From Candidatus Bathyarchaeota archaeon (GTDB lineage: Archaea; Thermoproteota; Bathyarchaeia; Bathyarchaeales; SOJC01), in NCBI GenBank assembly GCA_023131225.1, contig JAGLZW010000026.1, forward strand, positions 1 through 57,697: 57,697 nucleotides of DNA, in the 5' to 3' direction. How positions within the stretch are numbered: position 1 is the first letter of the stretch; each line of letters opens with the position of its first letter. The position numbers and the translations under genes were made by a program. Positions 26,188 to 34,605 of this stretch are shown one piece after another. The notes under the pieces are model-generated. The model searched no databases and had not been told where the DNA came from. It saw only the letters and a program-made list of their open reading frames with translations.

Positions 26188-27837
26188 CTACATACCAACT
26201 CCAAGTATAGCAGGATTCAGATTATCAAATTTTTTAAGCCACTCTACCCTTTCCTCTTTCAGCTTATTGACATAATCGCTTATTTCCTTTTTGGAGTAAA
26301 ACTTGGATGTATTGAACTTCGTCATTCGCACCCCATTGGCCCTTCTAGGCACCAACGTGTTAAAATAGGGATATCGCTCCCACTCCACGGTGTTCCTGAC
26401 AATTCCTCTTATAATCGCCGCCATCTCCGGAATCTCCACCCTAAGAACTGATTGCTTAAGGATTTTGTTGCTTCCTTCTCTTTTCTCTCCAACGCCACCT
26501 GTATTTAAAAAGTAACATTGAACCTCATCGCTGTGCTTTTTTATGAAGTCATAGAACCAGTTTCCCTCAAGGGTTTTGTCACCAACGATGAAGGGATTAG
26601 TTCCAACTTCCCTCACCGAGTTGCCTACTCGACTGGGATCACCTGCCGAAGTTTCTATTGACTCACCTAACATGAAGGTAGCTGCGGCTTGTTCAAGGGT
26701 TAGCTTTGACGCGATTGGTATCACCGTATTCCGTCTAGTAATGAAAATGATAATCATTCCGTCCAATTCGTCGATGGGTGGTAGATTTACGCTTTCAGAC
26801 TTGTCCTGTCCTAAATCGTCCCTCTGTATTATAGCTCGTCCATTCTCGGTTAAAGTAGTATCGTCGAAGTGTATATTGCCATGGTAGTCAACCATCACGT
26901 TCTCGAAGATTGTTTTGTGGCTAATAGCTGCCCGGTAGATTATGGGTTGCACTTTTGGATCTAGGTACCCGGTTTTAAGATAGAACCCCATCTCAGGTCC
27001 AAGCGCCGAACCATCAGGTCTGATAAAGACCACATCGTCCTGAACGATCTCTTGACCCTCTCCATCCTCTAGTAAGCCATGATTGTGGCACGCATGGGTA
27101 GTCTTACCGGTGGCGCTGAGCCCGAAGAGAATCATACTGTACCTTCTTATTCTTCCCATATTATCGCTCCCCTTGACGATTTTCGCCCCCGCATGAACGC
27201 CCAGCATCCCTTCCTGCTTCGCAGCCCACATGGCCATTCTTAGGAACGCCTTTTTGGCTTCGCCATAGTAGTCTGAACCTAGGACGTAAGTAACCCCTAT
27301 TTCGGGAAAGACTAGAACCTGTCTGTCCTTCTCCTGCCATTCTGGAACGAAGAGAAGGTAGAACTTTGGTCCAGACACTCCTTCTCTAAAGGGAAAGAGA
27401 GTCTGCCCAACCATGTAGGCAAGACGTATCATTTCTTTTCTATGTCCAGACATGTAAAGGGTACAGTGTGGGTTAAAGTGAGGATTATCGCCCATTGTCC
27501 TTTCGACGCACAGAAATGGGGCTCTCTTTATATATTCATGCATGAGTTCCACGGTTTTTGGCACATCTCTGAGGATTTCTTTTTGCCTTGGACCTAGTTG
27601 ATGTTGAAGCACTCTTTGGCTTCCGATATATACTGTCAACCAAGCGCTTCGATTTTTTACTGTTGACACAAAGTTGTAGTTGCCATAAACTGTTCTAACG
27701 CCGTACTTTTCCGCTTTTCGTTTGAGCTCTCCCATGGTTGGGTGGGCTACATTGTCATCGTGACATAGACTCTCCATAGTGTCCAACACTGTTTGAAGTA
27801 GCGTTTTCACGTCATAGTCGATAGCTTGATTTTGCAT
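26188..27837 (-). CDS. pckA: phosphoenolpyruvate carboxykinase, ATP-type, divergent
   Basis: Converts oxaloacetate plus ATP to PEP and CO2 (gluconeogenesis) or the reverse. The P-loop reads GLSATGKTTHACH, one residue from the usual GLSGTGKT. QDDVVF is the metal-binding kinase-2 motif, and GPEMGFYLKTGYLDPK and VGEKREGSN match conserved PckA blocks. At about 550 residues it is near family length. The ATG at 27837 is nine bases after AAGGA; an ATG three codons earlier touches that site. It follows the asparagine synthetase gene by about 35 bases on the same strand, so the two may be cotranscribed around oxaloacetate/aspartate metabolism. Confidence 0.83.
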   Translation of the reverse strand: MQNQAIDYDVKTLLQTVLDTMESLCHDDNVAHPTMGELKRKAEKYGVRTVYGNYNFVSTVKNRSAWLTVYIGSQRVLQHQLGPRQKEILRDVPKTVELMHEYIKRAPFLCVERTMGDNPHFNPHCTLYMSGHRKEMIRLAYMVGQTLFPFREGVSGPKFYLLFVPEWQEKDRQVLVFPEIGVTYVLGSDYYGEAKKAFLRMAMWAAKQEGMLGVHAGAKIVKGSDNMGRIRRYSMILFGLSATGKTTHACHNHGLLEDGEGQEIVQDDVVFIRPDGSALGPEMGFYLKTGYLDPKVQPIIYRAAISHKTIFENVMVDYHGNIHFDDTTLTENGRAIIQRDDLGQDKSESVNLPPIDELDGMIIIFITRRNTVIPIASKLTLEQAAATFMLGESIETSAGDPSRVGNSVREVGTNPFIVGDKTLEGNWFYDFIKKHSDEVQCYFLNTGGVGEKREGSNKILKQSVLRVEIPEMAAIIRGIVRNTVEWERYPYFNTLVPRRANGVRMTKFNTSKFYSKKEISDYVNKLKEERVEWLKKFDNLNPAILGVGM

Positions 27838-27872
27838 CGCATTCATTCCTTAACTTAAGCTAACGATGTCCC

Positions 27873-28877
27873 TCACAAGTCGTAAACTATGCCCGGTATC
27901 TTAGGAAAAAGTTGTGCCTCGCCTATATGTTTGGCTCCAACTACCCAGCTGACAAGCCGCTCTAAACCAATTCCGCCTCCTGCCGAGGGCTTTAATCTTT
28001 CCTCTTTGGCTAATTTGAGCAATACTCCAAAATTCTCCTTTTTTATACCATCTCTCTCCATTTTTCTTACTATTTTACTGTATTCAAACTCCCTTCTCGA
28101 GCCAGACAGTACCTCCCCATATTTAGGCAGAAATAGATCATAATTGTCCCACCTGCCAGTTTTAAAATCTTCAAAATCATAGAATTCTCTGGGAAAACCA
28201 GTAACCCACACAGGTTCGCCGCTTTGAAATAGTATTTGGGTTTCCCATTCTCTTCCATACTTCTTTTCAAGTTCCTCTCTATCGTAGATTGCAAAAGGGG
28301 CTTTTGGGATTCTTAAACTATCGTATCTCCCAAGGTAGAGCAACTCATCAGTCATTTGTCGCTTCAAGCTACTTATTAAGTCACAGACCATTCTCTCAAT
28401 AAAGCTCCTAATGCTCTCGGAAGTGGCGTCTCTGACTTCGAAATCCAACTGGGTGAACTCGTAGGCGTGTATTTCACTGTTTGCTCTTTCTATACTTTCT
28501 ATCCTCACATTTGGAGAAAGTATAAATAATTTAGGATGAGCCAGGGAGCAAGCAACAATTTTGTGAACTATCATACTTGTTGTTGTTCTAACGGTTTTCC
28601 CATATATTTCCACTTCAATGCAGCTCTCGATGAATGCGCTTTGGTCTGGCCATAAGGGGTCAGTTGACTGGGAAAATATTACAGGTAGTAACCATTCAAA
28701 TTCTTTTTTTGTAAATTCGCGCGTGAGATACTTTAGCACATATGTCATTACTCTGCTGATATATCGCTTTTTTTCTATTTCAATTTCAGATAGCATTTCC
28801 AAAGGGCGCGGGATTGTAGCTAGCCTATCTCGAACAACCATTAAACTTTTCTGAGCAACTGTATGTTTCTTGCTCAT
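27873..28877 (-). CDS. asnA: archaeal asparagine synthetase A, AsnRS-derived
   Basis: Class II aminoacyl-tRNA-synthetase catalytic core without the N-terminal anticodon-binding domain. SQSTDPLWPDQSAFIESC and LSPNVRIESIERANSEIH occupy the motif 2 region, and GGIGLERLVSWVV is motif 3. This matches the archaeal asparagine synthetases that evolved from asparaginyl-tRNA synthetase and amidate aspartate with ammonia and ATP. The start at 28877 is fixed by AAAGGTGA four bases upstream; an ATG 14 codons earlier lacks a site. It is divergent from an Lrp/AsnC regulator, an arrangement parallel to bacterial asnA-asnC. Confidence 0.85.
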   Translation of the reverse strand: MSKKHTVAQKSLMVVRDRLATIPRPLEMLSEIEIEKKRYISRVMTYVLKYLTREFTKKEFEWLLPVIFSQSTDPLWPDQSAFIESCIEVEIYGKTVRTTTSMIVHKIVACSLAHPKLFILSPNVRIESIERANSEIHAYEFTQLDFEVRDATSESIRSFIERMVCDLISSLKRQMTDELLYLGRYDSLRIPKAPFAIYDREELEKKYGREWETQILFQSGEPVWVTGFPREFYDFEDFKTGRWDNYDLFLPKYGEVLSGSRREFEYSKIVRKMERDGIKKENFGVLLKLAKEERLKPSAGGGIGLERLVSWVVGAKHIGEAQLFPKIPGIVYDL

Positions 28878-28996
28878 ACATTCACCTTTTGATCCGGATA
28901 TTTCAGTGGACGATTTCAAGGTTACTTATGTTAGATAGTAGTGTGGGTTATAAATTTTATATAGAAAATATTATAATTTGTTCAAAAAAAGTTAGG

Positions 28997-29006
28997 TTTT
29001 TATATG
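28997..29006 (+). promoter_or_regulatory. TATA box of the AsnC-type regulator, leaderless transcript expected
   Basis: TTTTTATATG is centred about 28 bases before the ATG at 29030, so transcription should begin at or beside the start codon. No ribosome binding site precedes the ATG, which fits a leaderless message. Confidence 0.55.
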
Positions 29007-29013
29007 AGAATCT

Positions 29014-29024
29014 GTAATAATTAC
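29014..29024. promoter_or_regulatory. GTAAT-A-ATTAC palindrome, possible Lrp/AsnC operator
   Basis: A perfect 5-bp inverted repeat around one A lies between the TATA box and the regulator's start. A/T-rich palindromes of this size and position are typical of archaeal Lrp autoregulation. Function is inferred. Confidence 0.4.
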
Positions 29025-29029
29025 AAATT

Positions 29030-29539
29030 ATGGAACCAAAACTTGACGAGAAGGATTTGGCAATTCTAGCCTCAATACAAAGAAACTGCAAACTCACCGC
29101 TAGGGAAATCGCAAAAAAACTTAACTCACCAATAACAACGGTTTTCGCAAAAATGAAGCGGATGGAAAAGTTGGGTATCATCAAAGGGTATAAGGCAATC
29201 TTAGATTCGCAGAAGCTGAATTATAATACAACAGCCTTCATTTTGGCCTCTGTCTCTTATGGAACGAGGAACAATGAGAAGCGAGTTTCACAGAGAGATA
29301 TAGCCGAGGAGATAGCGAAATTTCCAGAAGTTCAAGAAATCCACATAATCACAGGAGATTGGGATCTCTTAGTAAAGCTTAAAGCCAAGAACGTCGACAC
29401 TGTAGGAAAATTTGTTATTGACAAGTTAAGGCTTGTTAAGGGAATAGAGAAGACTCTTACGTGTATGGTTTTTGAAACATGCAAAGAAACAACAGAAGTA
29501 GATATCGAGTCACGGAAAGCAAGAATCAGAAATTTGTGA
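29030..29539 (+). CDS. Lrp/AsnC-family transcription regulator, divergent from asnA
   Basis: A 169-residue regulator. Residues 5-55 form the DNA-binding domain (LDEKDLAILASIQ, then SPITTVFAKMKRMEKLG). Residues 70-145 form the RAM domain with VQEIHIITGDWDLLVKLKA. Head-to-head placement with asparagine synthetase suggests control of asnA, by analogy with AsnC, and autoregulation through the palindrome over its own start region. The effector could be asparagine; nothing in the sequence proves this. Confidence 0.9.
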   Translation: MEPKLDEKDLAILASIQRNCKLTAREIAKKLNSPITTVFAKMKRMEKLGIIKGYKAILDSQKLNYNTTAFILASVSYGTRNNEKRVSQRDIAEEIAKFPEVQEIHIITGDWDLLVKLKAKNVDTVGKFVIDKLRLVKGIEKTLTCMVFETCKETTEVDIESRKARIRNL

Positions 29540-29557
29540 AATAATAGGATTCAGCAG

Positions 29558-29719
29558 TTAAGACTTTCGTGGTAACTTTCGGGTTACTCCGTCTTGAGCA
29601 CTTTGCTCTTTAAGTGAGAGCCATCTATTATACCCAAGATTCCAATCTTGATTCGCCGTATCCGCTGGTATCGTTCCATCCAACCCTTGATGCGATTTTA
29701 TTAAGAGTTGCAATAAATT
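29558..29719 (-). pseudogene. C-terminal remnant of a DDE transposase
   Basis: A short minus-strand frame reads IKSHQGLDGTIPADTANQ, then LGYNRWLSL, then stop. This is the tail pattern of IS6-like archaeal transposases (RPH-x-L-x-G-x-T-P-A, then LG-x-NRW-L). Only about 50 codons survive, and no terminal inverted repeat or upstream DDE domain is visible. It is one of two gene ends stranded in the 640-base gap after the regulator. Confidence 0.55.
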
Positions 29720-29751
29720 CTAAAATTATCTGTAAAACATTAGAGCTACGG

Positions 29752-29913
29752 TTACATTTTTTTGGGTGCCACAACGCCGATTAGATTCAATGAATTTCTG
29801 AGCACTATTCTGATCGCCTCAACTAGTGCCAACCTTGCGTCACTTAGTGTTTTCGGCTTCGCTTTTAATACAGGTAAGGCATTGTAAAAGCTGTTGATAG
29901 AAAGATTGAGACC
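29752..29913 (-). pseudogene. argS: C-terminal remnant of arginyl-tRNA synthetase
   Basis: The frame ending at 29752 reads SINSFYNALPVLKAKPK, ARLALVEAIRIVLRNSLNLI and finally GVVAPKKM. This is the signature end of ArgRS (F-N-x-F-Y, PVL, ARL-x-L-x-x-A, VL-x-N-x-L-x-L-x-G, AP-x-x-M). A stop interrupts the frame directly upstream and no catalytic domain precedes it, so it is a 50-codon fragment left by recombination or deletion. From here to the next gene I see only A/T-rich spacer and a short CG repeat near 30050-30060. Confidence 0.7.
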
Positions 29914-30182
29914 TTATATGAAAACGTCAAAGGTCAAGACGTGGACACATATGTAGTTAAGTTATAGGTCTGCATAGAGTTATAGGGCATAAGTTTAGAT
30001 GACGTATCCTACCCTTTAAGACTTTAGCTTTGCTGTGTACAGGTTAAAGGCGCGCGCGCGATTAATCTAAATAGGGATGTATGCTACATAAGTTTATAAG
30101 GCGATTCGTTAACTGGGTAGACAAGCAAGAATTAGTCCAAAGAAAACTAGTTCTGCCTTATCGAATAGGAGGTGCAGTCTAT

Positions 30183-30335
30183 ATGCCATACGAAAGAGAA
30201 CCTCGAGAGATGACCAAGGCAGTTTGCGCTGATTGCGGTAACGAATGTGAAGTTCCATTCAAGCCCGATCCCAGCAGGCCAGTCTACTGTAGAGATTGTT
30301 GGTCGAAGAGAAGAAGAACAAGTACAAGGTACTAA
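30183..30335 (+). CDS. small CxxC-x(n)-CxxC zinc-ribbon protein
   Basis: A 50-residue protein with C-x2-C (VCADCGNEC) and C-x2-C (VYCRDCW) joined by EVPFKPDPSRP, and a basic tail KRRRTSTRY. This compact zinc ribbon is widespread in archaea and in bacterial candidate phyla. The start is decided by a perfect AGGAGGTG eight bases before the ATG; a start 34 codons upstream would give an unrelated N-terminus. It probably binds RNA or DNA. Function is unknown. Confidence 0.8.
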   Translation: MPYEREPREMTKAVCADCGNECEVPFKPDPSRPVYCRDCWSKRRRTSTRY

Positions 30336-30493
30336 CACTAAAGCCAGACGACTGTCTAACATATCCAAAACTATTTTCTCAAAGTTTTTTTATCATAAAA
30401 GGATTCACAAGATAGAATGCTTGTATAGATGTCTGTGGCCCAAAAAGTTTTGAATAGGCCCACTTATCTCATAAGCGTGACTGGTGATGTTAG

Positions 30494-31555
30494 GTGACTA
30501 AAATTAAAATTGCGCTAGCTGGCGTTGGAAATTGTTCCTCAGGTTTTGTTCAAGGTCTGCACTATTACAAAGACATGGACAATGAAGAAGATGTGATTGG
30601 ACTAAGGCGGTTAATTCTTGCAGGGTATCATCCACGGGACATTGAAATCGTTGCAGCTTTTGACATTGACGCTAGAAAAGTTGGAAAGGATCTGTCAAAG
30701 GCTATCTTTGCAGAGCCAAACAATACTTTGAAGTTCGCTCAAGTTCCTGAATTGGGCGTCTCTGTCCAAAAAGGACAGGTGTTAGATGGTCTAGGAAGTT
30801 ACCTCAAAGATATCGTGAAAATCGATTCTTCTCCTGAAGTAGATCCGGCACACGTGTTGAAGGAAAGCGGTGCTGACATGCTTGTTAACCTTCTTCCAAG
30901 CGGCGCGGTGAAGGCTGCACAATGGTATGCAGAGCAAGCGCTTAGGGCTGGTTGCGCTTTTATTAATGTAACGCCTGTGAGTATTGCAAGTGACATCACG
31001 TGGGCGGGACATTTCGAGAACGCAGGGTTACCGGTTGTGGGTGATGATTTGATCGACCAAGTCGGCGCCACCACATTGCATAAGACGCTGCTGAGGTTAC
31101 TTTCGGCGCGGGGTGTTCGCATCTCCGAAACTTATCAACTTGATGTGGGTGGAGGGACAGAGTCTCTGGATACACTGGAGAGGAGTCGAGAAACTAAGCG
31201 GGTTGTGAAGACGAAGACGGTAGAGTCGGCTTTGCCCTATAAGGCTTCGGTTGTGGCTGGGACAACTGATTACGTGGATTTTCTGCAAAACCGACGGGAT
31301 AGCTATTTGTGGTTAAAGGGGCTATATTTTGGAAGAGTGCCGATGGAAATTGAACTGCGGCTGTGCACCGTTGATGGTCCAAATGCTGGTTCAGTTCTTT
31401 TAGACGTTATAAGAGCAGTCAAGGTTGCCCTTGAAAGAGGAGAAGCAGGAGCGATACTGAGCATTTCCGCCTACGCCTTTAAACAACCACCAAAAATACT
31501 GCCCCTTGAAAGGGCCACGCAACTATTTGAAGATTTTATTCGACAGAAGACCTAG
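30494..31555 (+). CDS. myo-inositol-1-phosphate synthase paralogue lacking the DDIKSQ lysine
   Basis: A 353-residue homologue of L-myo-inositol-1-phosphate synthase. The NAD motif IALAGVGNCSSGFVQG and overall length are normal. The catalytic-loop motif that reads GDDIKSQ in actinobacterial enzymes and in the second copy here is GDDLIDQ (about residues 183-189), so the Lys and Ser are gone. NVGGNMDFLN-type sequence is replaced by DVGGGTESLD. Lysines equivalent to KISKT and SAYxxK are retained. It may use another substrate or lack cyclase activity. It is convergent with an MBL hydrolase that separates it from the canonical copy. Start is GTG. Confidence 0.85.
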   Translation: MTKIKIALAGVGNCSSGFVQGLHYYKDMDNEEDVIGLRRLILAGYHPRDIEIVAAFDIDARKVGKDLSKAIFAEPNNTLKFAQVPELGVSVQKGQVLDGLGSYLKDIVKIDSSPEVDPAHVLKESGADMLVNLLPSGAVKAAQWYAEQALRAGCAFINVTPVSIASDITWAGHFENAGLPVVGDDLIDQVGATTLHKTLLRLLSARGVRISETYQLDVGGGTESLDTLERSRETKRVVKTKTVESALPYKASVVAGTTDYVDFLQNRRDSYLWLKGLYFGRVPMEIELRLCTVDGPNAGSVLLDVIRAVKVALERGEAGAILSISAYAFKQPPKILPLERATQLFEDFIRQKT

Positions 31556-31599
31556 CTTCGGTCTATATGCGCACCATCGAGAAAGAAGCATTTGAAGCA

Positions 31600-32433
31600 C
31601 TATAACTTCACACGCATCCCATCATAGGCGAACTTCAGCCCAGGAGTTTTCGCCTCGTACTCAAGTCTCTCTTGATGTGATAGACCGGCAACTAATTGAC
31701 CATTTTTCCAACTATGGCAGGAGAGATGTGTCAGAATGCACTTCTCAGCCCCTATCTGTTTCCAGCAATCAATAGCTTGCTGAAGTGAGAAAATCATCCA
31801 TTTCTCGCCTTCTCTTGGCAGTAGCTCGTCTAATGTTGCTTCTAATATCAGAAAATCAAGGTCTTTGAGACACCTCAGAGTTTCTGGCGGAGGCACTACA
31901 CCATCAACAAGATAGGCGAATCTTTTGGAGGATTCAACAATAAAGCCAACACTATGATCAGTATGCGTGGTCTTTACGACTTCCCAAGTGGCATCTGGCA
32001 GTTCAAGTTTATCTCCTGGCTGAATTGGATGCGGATTTACCCTCTTTTTCATGTATGCGAGTTCCTGGTCAAAATGATACGCTACTTCATGGGGCAAATA
32101 GACTTCGATGCGTGACCATTTCGCAAGAGATGAAGGCTCTCCAAGAGCAGCAATCCCCCAAACATGGTCAAAGTGCCAATGCGTGATGAAAATTCGATTA
32201 ACCTGTCTTATAGCTTCGCGTTCCAATTGAAGTTCAAGGTCAGGGCTTGCATCTACTACAACAGTCTCTTGACCGATTAGGGCAATGGATGCTCTTGTAC
32301 GGAGATGTTTGGGGTTACGTCTTGCGGCTTCGCAAACTTCGCAGGAACAGTGAAATGATGGCACTTGGATTGCACCGCTGGATCCAAGGAACACAAGTTC
32401 AATACAACCTTTCGATTTTTTCGATTGGGACAT
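31600..32433 (-). CDS. PhnP-like metallo-beta-lactamase-fold phosphodiesterase
   Basis: MBL-fold hydrolase of about 277 residues. THWHFDHVWG is the H-x-H-x-D-H zinc motif, further ligands are His in THTDHSVGF, Asp in YLVDG and His in LTHLSCHS. The N-terminal LGSSGAIQVPSFHCSCEVCEAA with two close Cys resembles PhnP, the 5-phosphoribosyl 1,2-cyclic phosphate phosphodiesterase. The start at 32433 is preferred over one 15 codons earlier, which adds a non-homologous Cys-rich stretch. It sits on the same strand as, and just after, the canonical inositol-phosphate synthase, so a cyclic or phosphorylated inositol substrate is conceivable. Confidence 0.8.
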   Translation of the reverse strand: MSQSKKSKGCIELVFLGSSGAIQVPSFHCSCEVCEAARRNPKHLRTRASIALIGQETVVVDASPDLELQLEREAIRQVNRIFITHWHFDHVWGIAALGEPSSLAKWSRIEVYLPHEVAYHFDQELAYMKKRVNPHPIQPGDKLELPDATWEVVKTTHTDHSVGFIVESSKRFAYLVDGVVPPPETLRCLKDLDFLILEATLDELLPREGEKWMIFSLQQAIDCWKQIGAEKCILTHLSCHSWKNGQLVAGLSHQERLEYEAKTPGLKFAYDGMRVKL

Positions 32434-32511
32434 ACAAATTATCCCTCTCAATGCGCAACTAGGGCAGATACGGAACACCTACATTTGCTACAAGATGCAG
32501 AACTTCATTTT

Positions 32512-33588
32512 CTATTTGTCTCGCTTTCCTGTAATGAAGTCTTCTACCCACTGTCTCGCCAAGTCGTCTGGAACCTGCACTGGAGGATGCTTGAACGCAT
32601 AAGAAGAAATACTGACAAGAGGACCTGCGATTCCTCTATCTTGCGCCAGCTTCACAGCCCTTATAACATCTATAGTTACTCCTGCGCTGTTAGGCGAATC
32701 CTCAACCTCCAACTTCGCTCTGAGCGTAACTGGTTGATCGCCAAACTTTCGCCCCTTAACATATAAGTAGCATATTTTCTTATCCTTAAGAAAAGGCACA
32801 TAGTCAGAAGGACCGATGCGCGTCGGTACTTCGTAAGGCACAAGACTAGTAACAGCCTCAGTCTTGCTTATACGCTTCGTCTTCAACCTATCCTCCACCG
32901 TCATATTCAAGAAATCCGTGTTGCCACCGAGGTTGAGCTGATAAGTTTCCTCAATTTTAATCCCCCTATCAACACACAACCTCACCAAATTCCGATGCAA
33001 AATTGTGGCGCCAAGCTGGCTCTTAATGTCGTCGCCCGCAACAGGCAGGTCCTTTCCTTCAAACCTTTTGCCCCATGCATTATCTGAGGCAACGAATTCC
33101 GGAATGCAGTTAACGAAGGCGCATCTCGCATCAAGACACGCCTGAGCATAGTGAAACGTTGCGTTGTGACTTCCTACTGGAATAAAATTAACTAGCATGT
33201 CCACCCTAGTGTCTGCAAGAACTTGTGCAATGTCAGAAGCCTTAACCTTCTCACTGTCATAAGCATGGAAGGGTGTCTTCATGTGAGGCGCCACCCCGTC
33301 AAGAGCAGGCCCAGGAATCACTTTTACTCCTAGCTGCGGGACATCAGCAAACTTTGCACAGACATTTGGCTCAGCCCATATGGCGTCAGCCAAGTCTTTA
33401 CCAATCTTCTGCTGGTTAACTTCGAAGGCAGCTACAAACTTTATGCTTCGAACATGATAGCCCCCGAAATTGACATGCATTAATCCTGGAACCTTCGTGT
33501 CTTCTCTGGCGTTTTTGTAGTATTCGACACCTTGGATGAGGGCTGAAGCACAATTTCCAACCCCTGCTATTGCAACCCTAACTTCCAT
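32512..33588 (-). CDS. ino1: L-myo-inositol-1-phosphate synthase
   Basis: NAD-dependent isomerisation of glucose 6-phosphate to inositol 1-phosphate, the first step towards archaeal phosphoinositide lipids or inositol-based solutes. The 358 residues match the actinobacterial/archaeal type throughout: VAIAGVGNCASALIQGVEYY, LDGVAPHM, GDDIKSQLGAT with the catalytic Lys, LNLGGNTDFLN, KRISKTEAVTS, DSPNSAGV and SSYAFKHPP. GAGAGGAGA precedes the ATG and a TATA-like element lies 33 bases above it. It is the canonical copy of the two in this window. Confidence 0.93.
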   Translation of the reverse strand: MEVRVAIAGVGNCASALIQGVEYYKNAREDTKVPGLMHVNFGGYHVRSIKFVAAFEVNQQKIGKDLADAIWAEPNVCAKFADVPQLGVKVIPGPALDGVAPHMKTPFHAYDSEKVKASDIAQVLADTRVDMLVNFIPVGSHNATFHYAQACLDARCAFVNCIPEFVASDNAWGKRFEGKDLPVAGDDIKSQLGATILHRNLVRLCVDRGIKIEETYQLNLGGNTDFLNMTVEDRLKTKRISKTEAVTSLVPYEVPTRIGPSDYVPFLKDKKICYLYVKGRKFGDQPVTLRAKLEVEDSPNSAGVTIDVIRAVKLAQDRGIAGPLVSISSYAFKHPPVQVPDDLARQWVEDFITGKRDK

Positions 33589-33620
33589 TGGTTCTCCTCT
33601 CTCGAAAAGATGAATGATTG

Positions 33621-33630
33621 TATATATAAA
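33621..33630 (-). promoter_or_regulatory. TATA box of the ino1 gene
   Basis: TATATATAAA (TTTATATATA on the coding strand) lies about 26 bases before an inferred transcription start near 33600, leaving a short leader with the ribosome binding site. Confidence 0.5.
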
Positions 33631-33658
33631 TTGATGCGAAACGCCATAACCAATAGAA

Positions 33659-33670
33659 ACATATAAATAT
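33659..33670 (+). promoter_or_regulatory. TATA box of the mscS gene
   Basis: ACATATAAATAT is placed so that transcription would start near 33690, just ahead of AAGGAG and the ATG of the channel gene. It is divergent from the ino1 promoter in a 120-base spacer. Confidence 0.5.
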
Positions 33671-33712
33671 TTTTGTAAAATGGTAAATCCTTCCTAAAAG
33701 GAGAAATCTAGT

Positions 33713-34504
33713 ATGTTTGAAGATTTTTTAACGATGGAGAATCTTCTGCTTATTGCAAAAGGTTTGATTATCTTAGTTGCAATGCTTGTTGCCGACAAGT
33801 TGATACGTAGGGCAATCGCCAGATACTCACAGCGGTTAAGGTTACCGCCTCATGTTGAAAACATTTTCAAATTAATCGCTAGAATTATTATTGCTGCAGC
33901 TGGCATGGTTGCCTTTTTATCTTTTTTCGGCTTGCCTACTGACTGGTTTGTTGGAGTTTCCGCTTTGACTGGAGCAGCTATTGGGTTTGCCTCCACACAG
34001 ACTGTGGGAAACTTTTTGGCTGGCCTTTACATCATGATGTCGAGGCCATTTATGATTCGGGATTACGTGAAAATAGGAGATGTTGAAGGGGAGGTGCGAG
34101 AGATAACCATCAACTACACGAAAATATACACACCTACATATAACATCATGGAGATACCAAATAGGAAAGTCTTAGACAGCACCATCCTTAATTATTCTAC
34201 CAGAAGAAACGTAATCGACTACTCCTTCGAAGTAGGCTTTCCCCATTCAGAAAATGTAACGAATAAAGAGCTAATTGAGGAATGCATTCTCCCTGTCCTT
34301 GAAAAGTTTTACAACAAATACAAGGGCACCCTTCCAAAGAAGCCAGAACTGAGCATGTTGAAGCTAAACAGACTTGAAAAGGGCTTTCTAATTAGAATAC
34401 TCTTTCCAGGAGGAAAAATAAACGACTTCTACAACATCCAGCCAGAGCTTATGCAAAACATAGCGAATAGTTGGGATGTGTACAAAGCGAGAAAGCATCA
34501 ATAA
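33713..34504 (+). CDS. mscS: small-conductance mechanosensitive channel
   Basis: A 263-residue MscS channel that opens on osmotic downshift. Three hydrophobic segments lie at about residues 8-30, 55-75 and 80-110. The pore-lining TM3 has the small-residue pattern GAAIGFASTQTVGNFLAGLYIMM, followed by RPFMIRDYVKIG and the beta domain with EIPNRK and NYSTR. AAGGAG sits ten bases before the ATG. Length is that of the minimal E. coli-type MscS. It faces an inositol-phosphate synthase, whose product can be a compatible-solute precursor, so osmoadaptation links the two plausibly. Confidence 0.92.
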   Translation: MFEDFLTMENLLLIAKGLIILVAMLVADKLIRRAIARYSQRLRLPPHVENIFKLIARIIIAAAGMVAFLSFFGLPTDWFVGVSALTGAAIGFASTQTVGNFLAGLYIMMSRPFMIRDYVKIGDVEGEVREITINYTKIYTPTYNIMEIPNRKVLDSTILNYSTRRNVIDYSFEVGFPHSENVTNKELIEECILPVLEKFYNKYKGTLPKKPELSMLKLNRLEKGFLIRILFPGGKINDFYNIQPELMQNIANSWDVYKARKHQ

Positions 34505-34580
34505 AAAATGGTTGCAACCTCAACAACGGGCACATTAAATACGCGTTTAATTTCTACAACAATGGGTTTAATTTGATAAA

Positions 34581-34600
34581 GGCCTCTTATCTTTGAGGCC
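34581..34600 (+). promoter_or_regulatory. GGCCTC/GAGGCC hairpin directly before the dehalogenase-like start
   Basis: A perfect 6-bp inverted repeat with an 8-base loop ends five bases before the ATG. Its 3' arm contains the only GAGG that could act as a ribosome binding site, so folding could hide it. It may also be an operator. Confidence 0.4.
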
Positions 34601-34605
34601 ATACT

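Noticed and set aside
30081-30182. N-terminal extension of the small zinc-ribbon protein
   Set aside because: A perfect AGGAGGTG directly before the ATG at 30183 makes the longer product unlikely.
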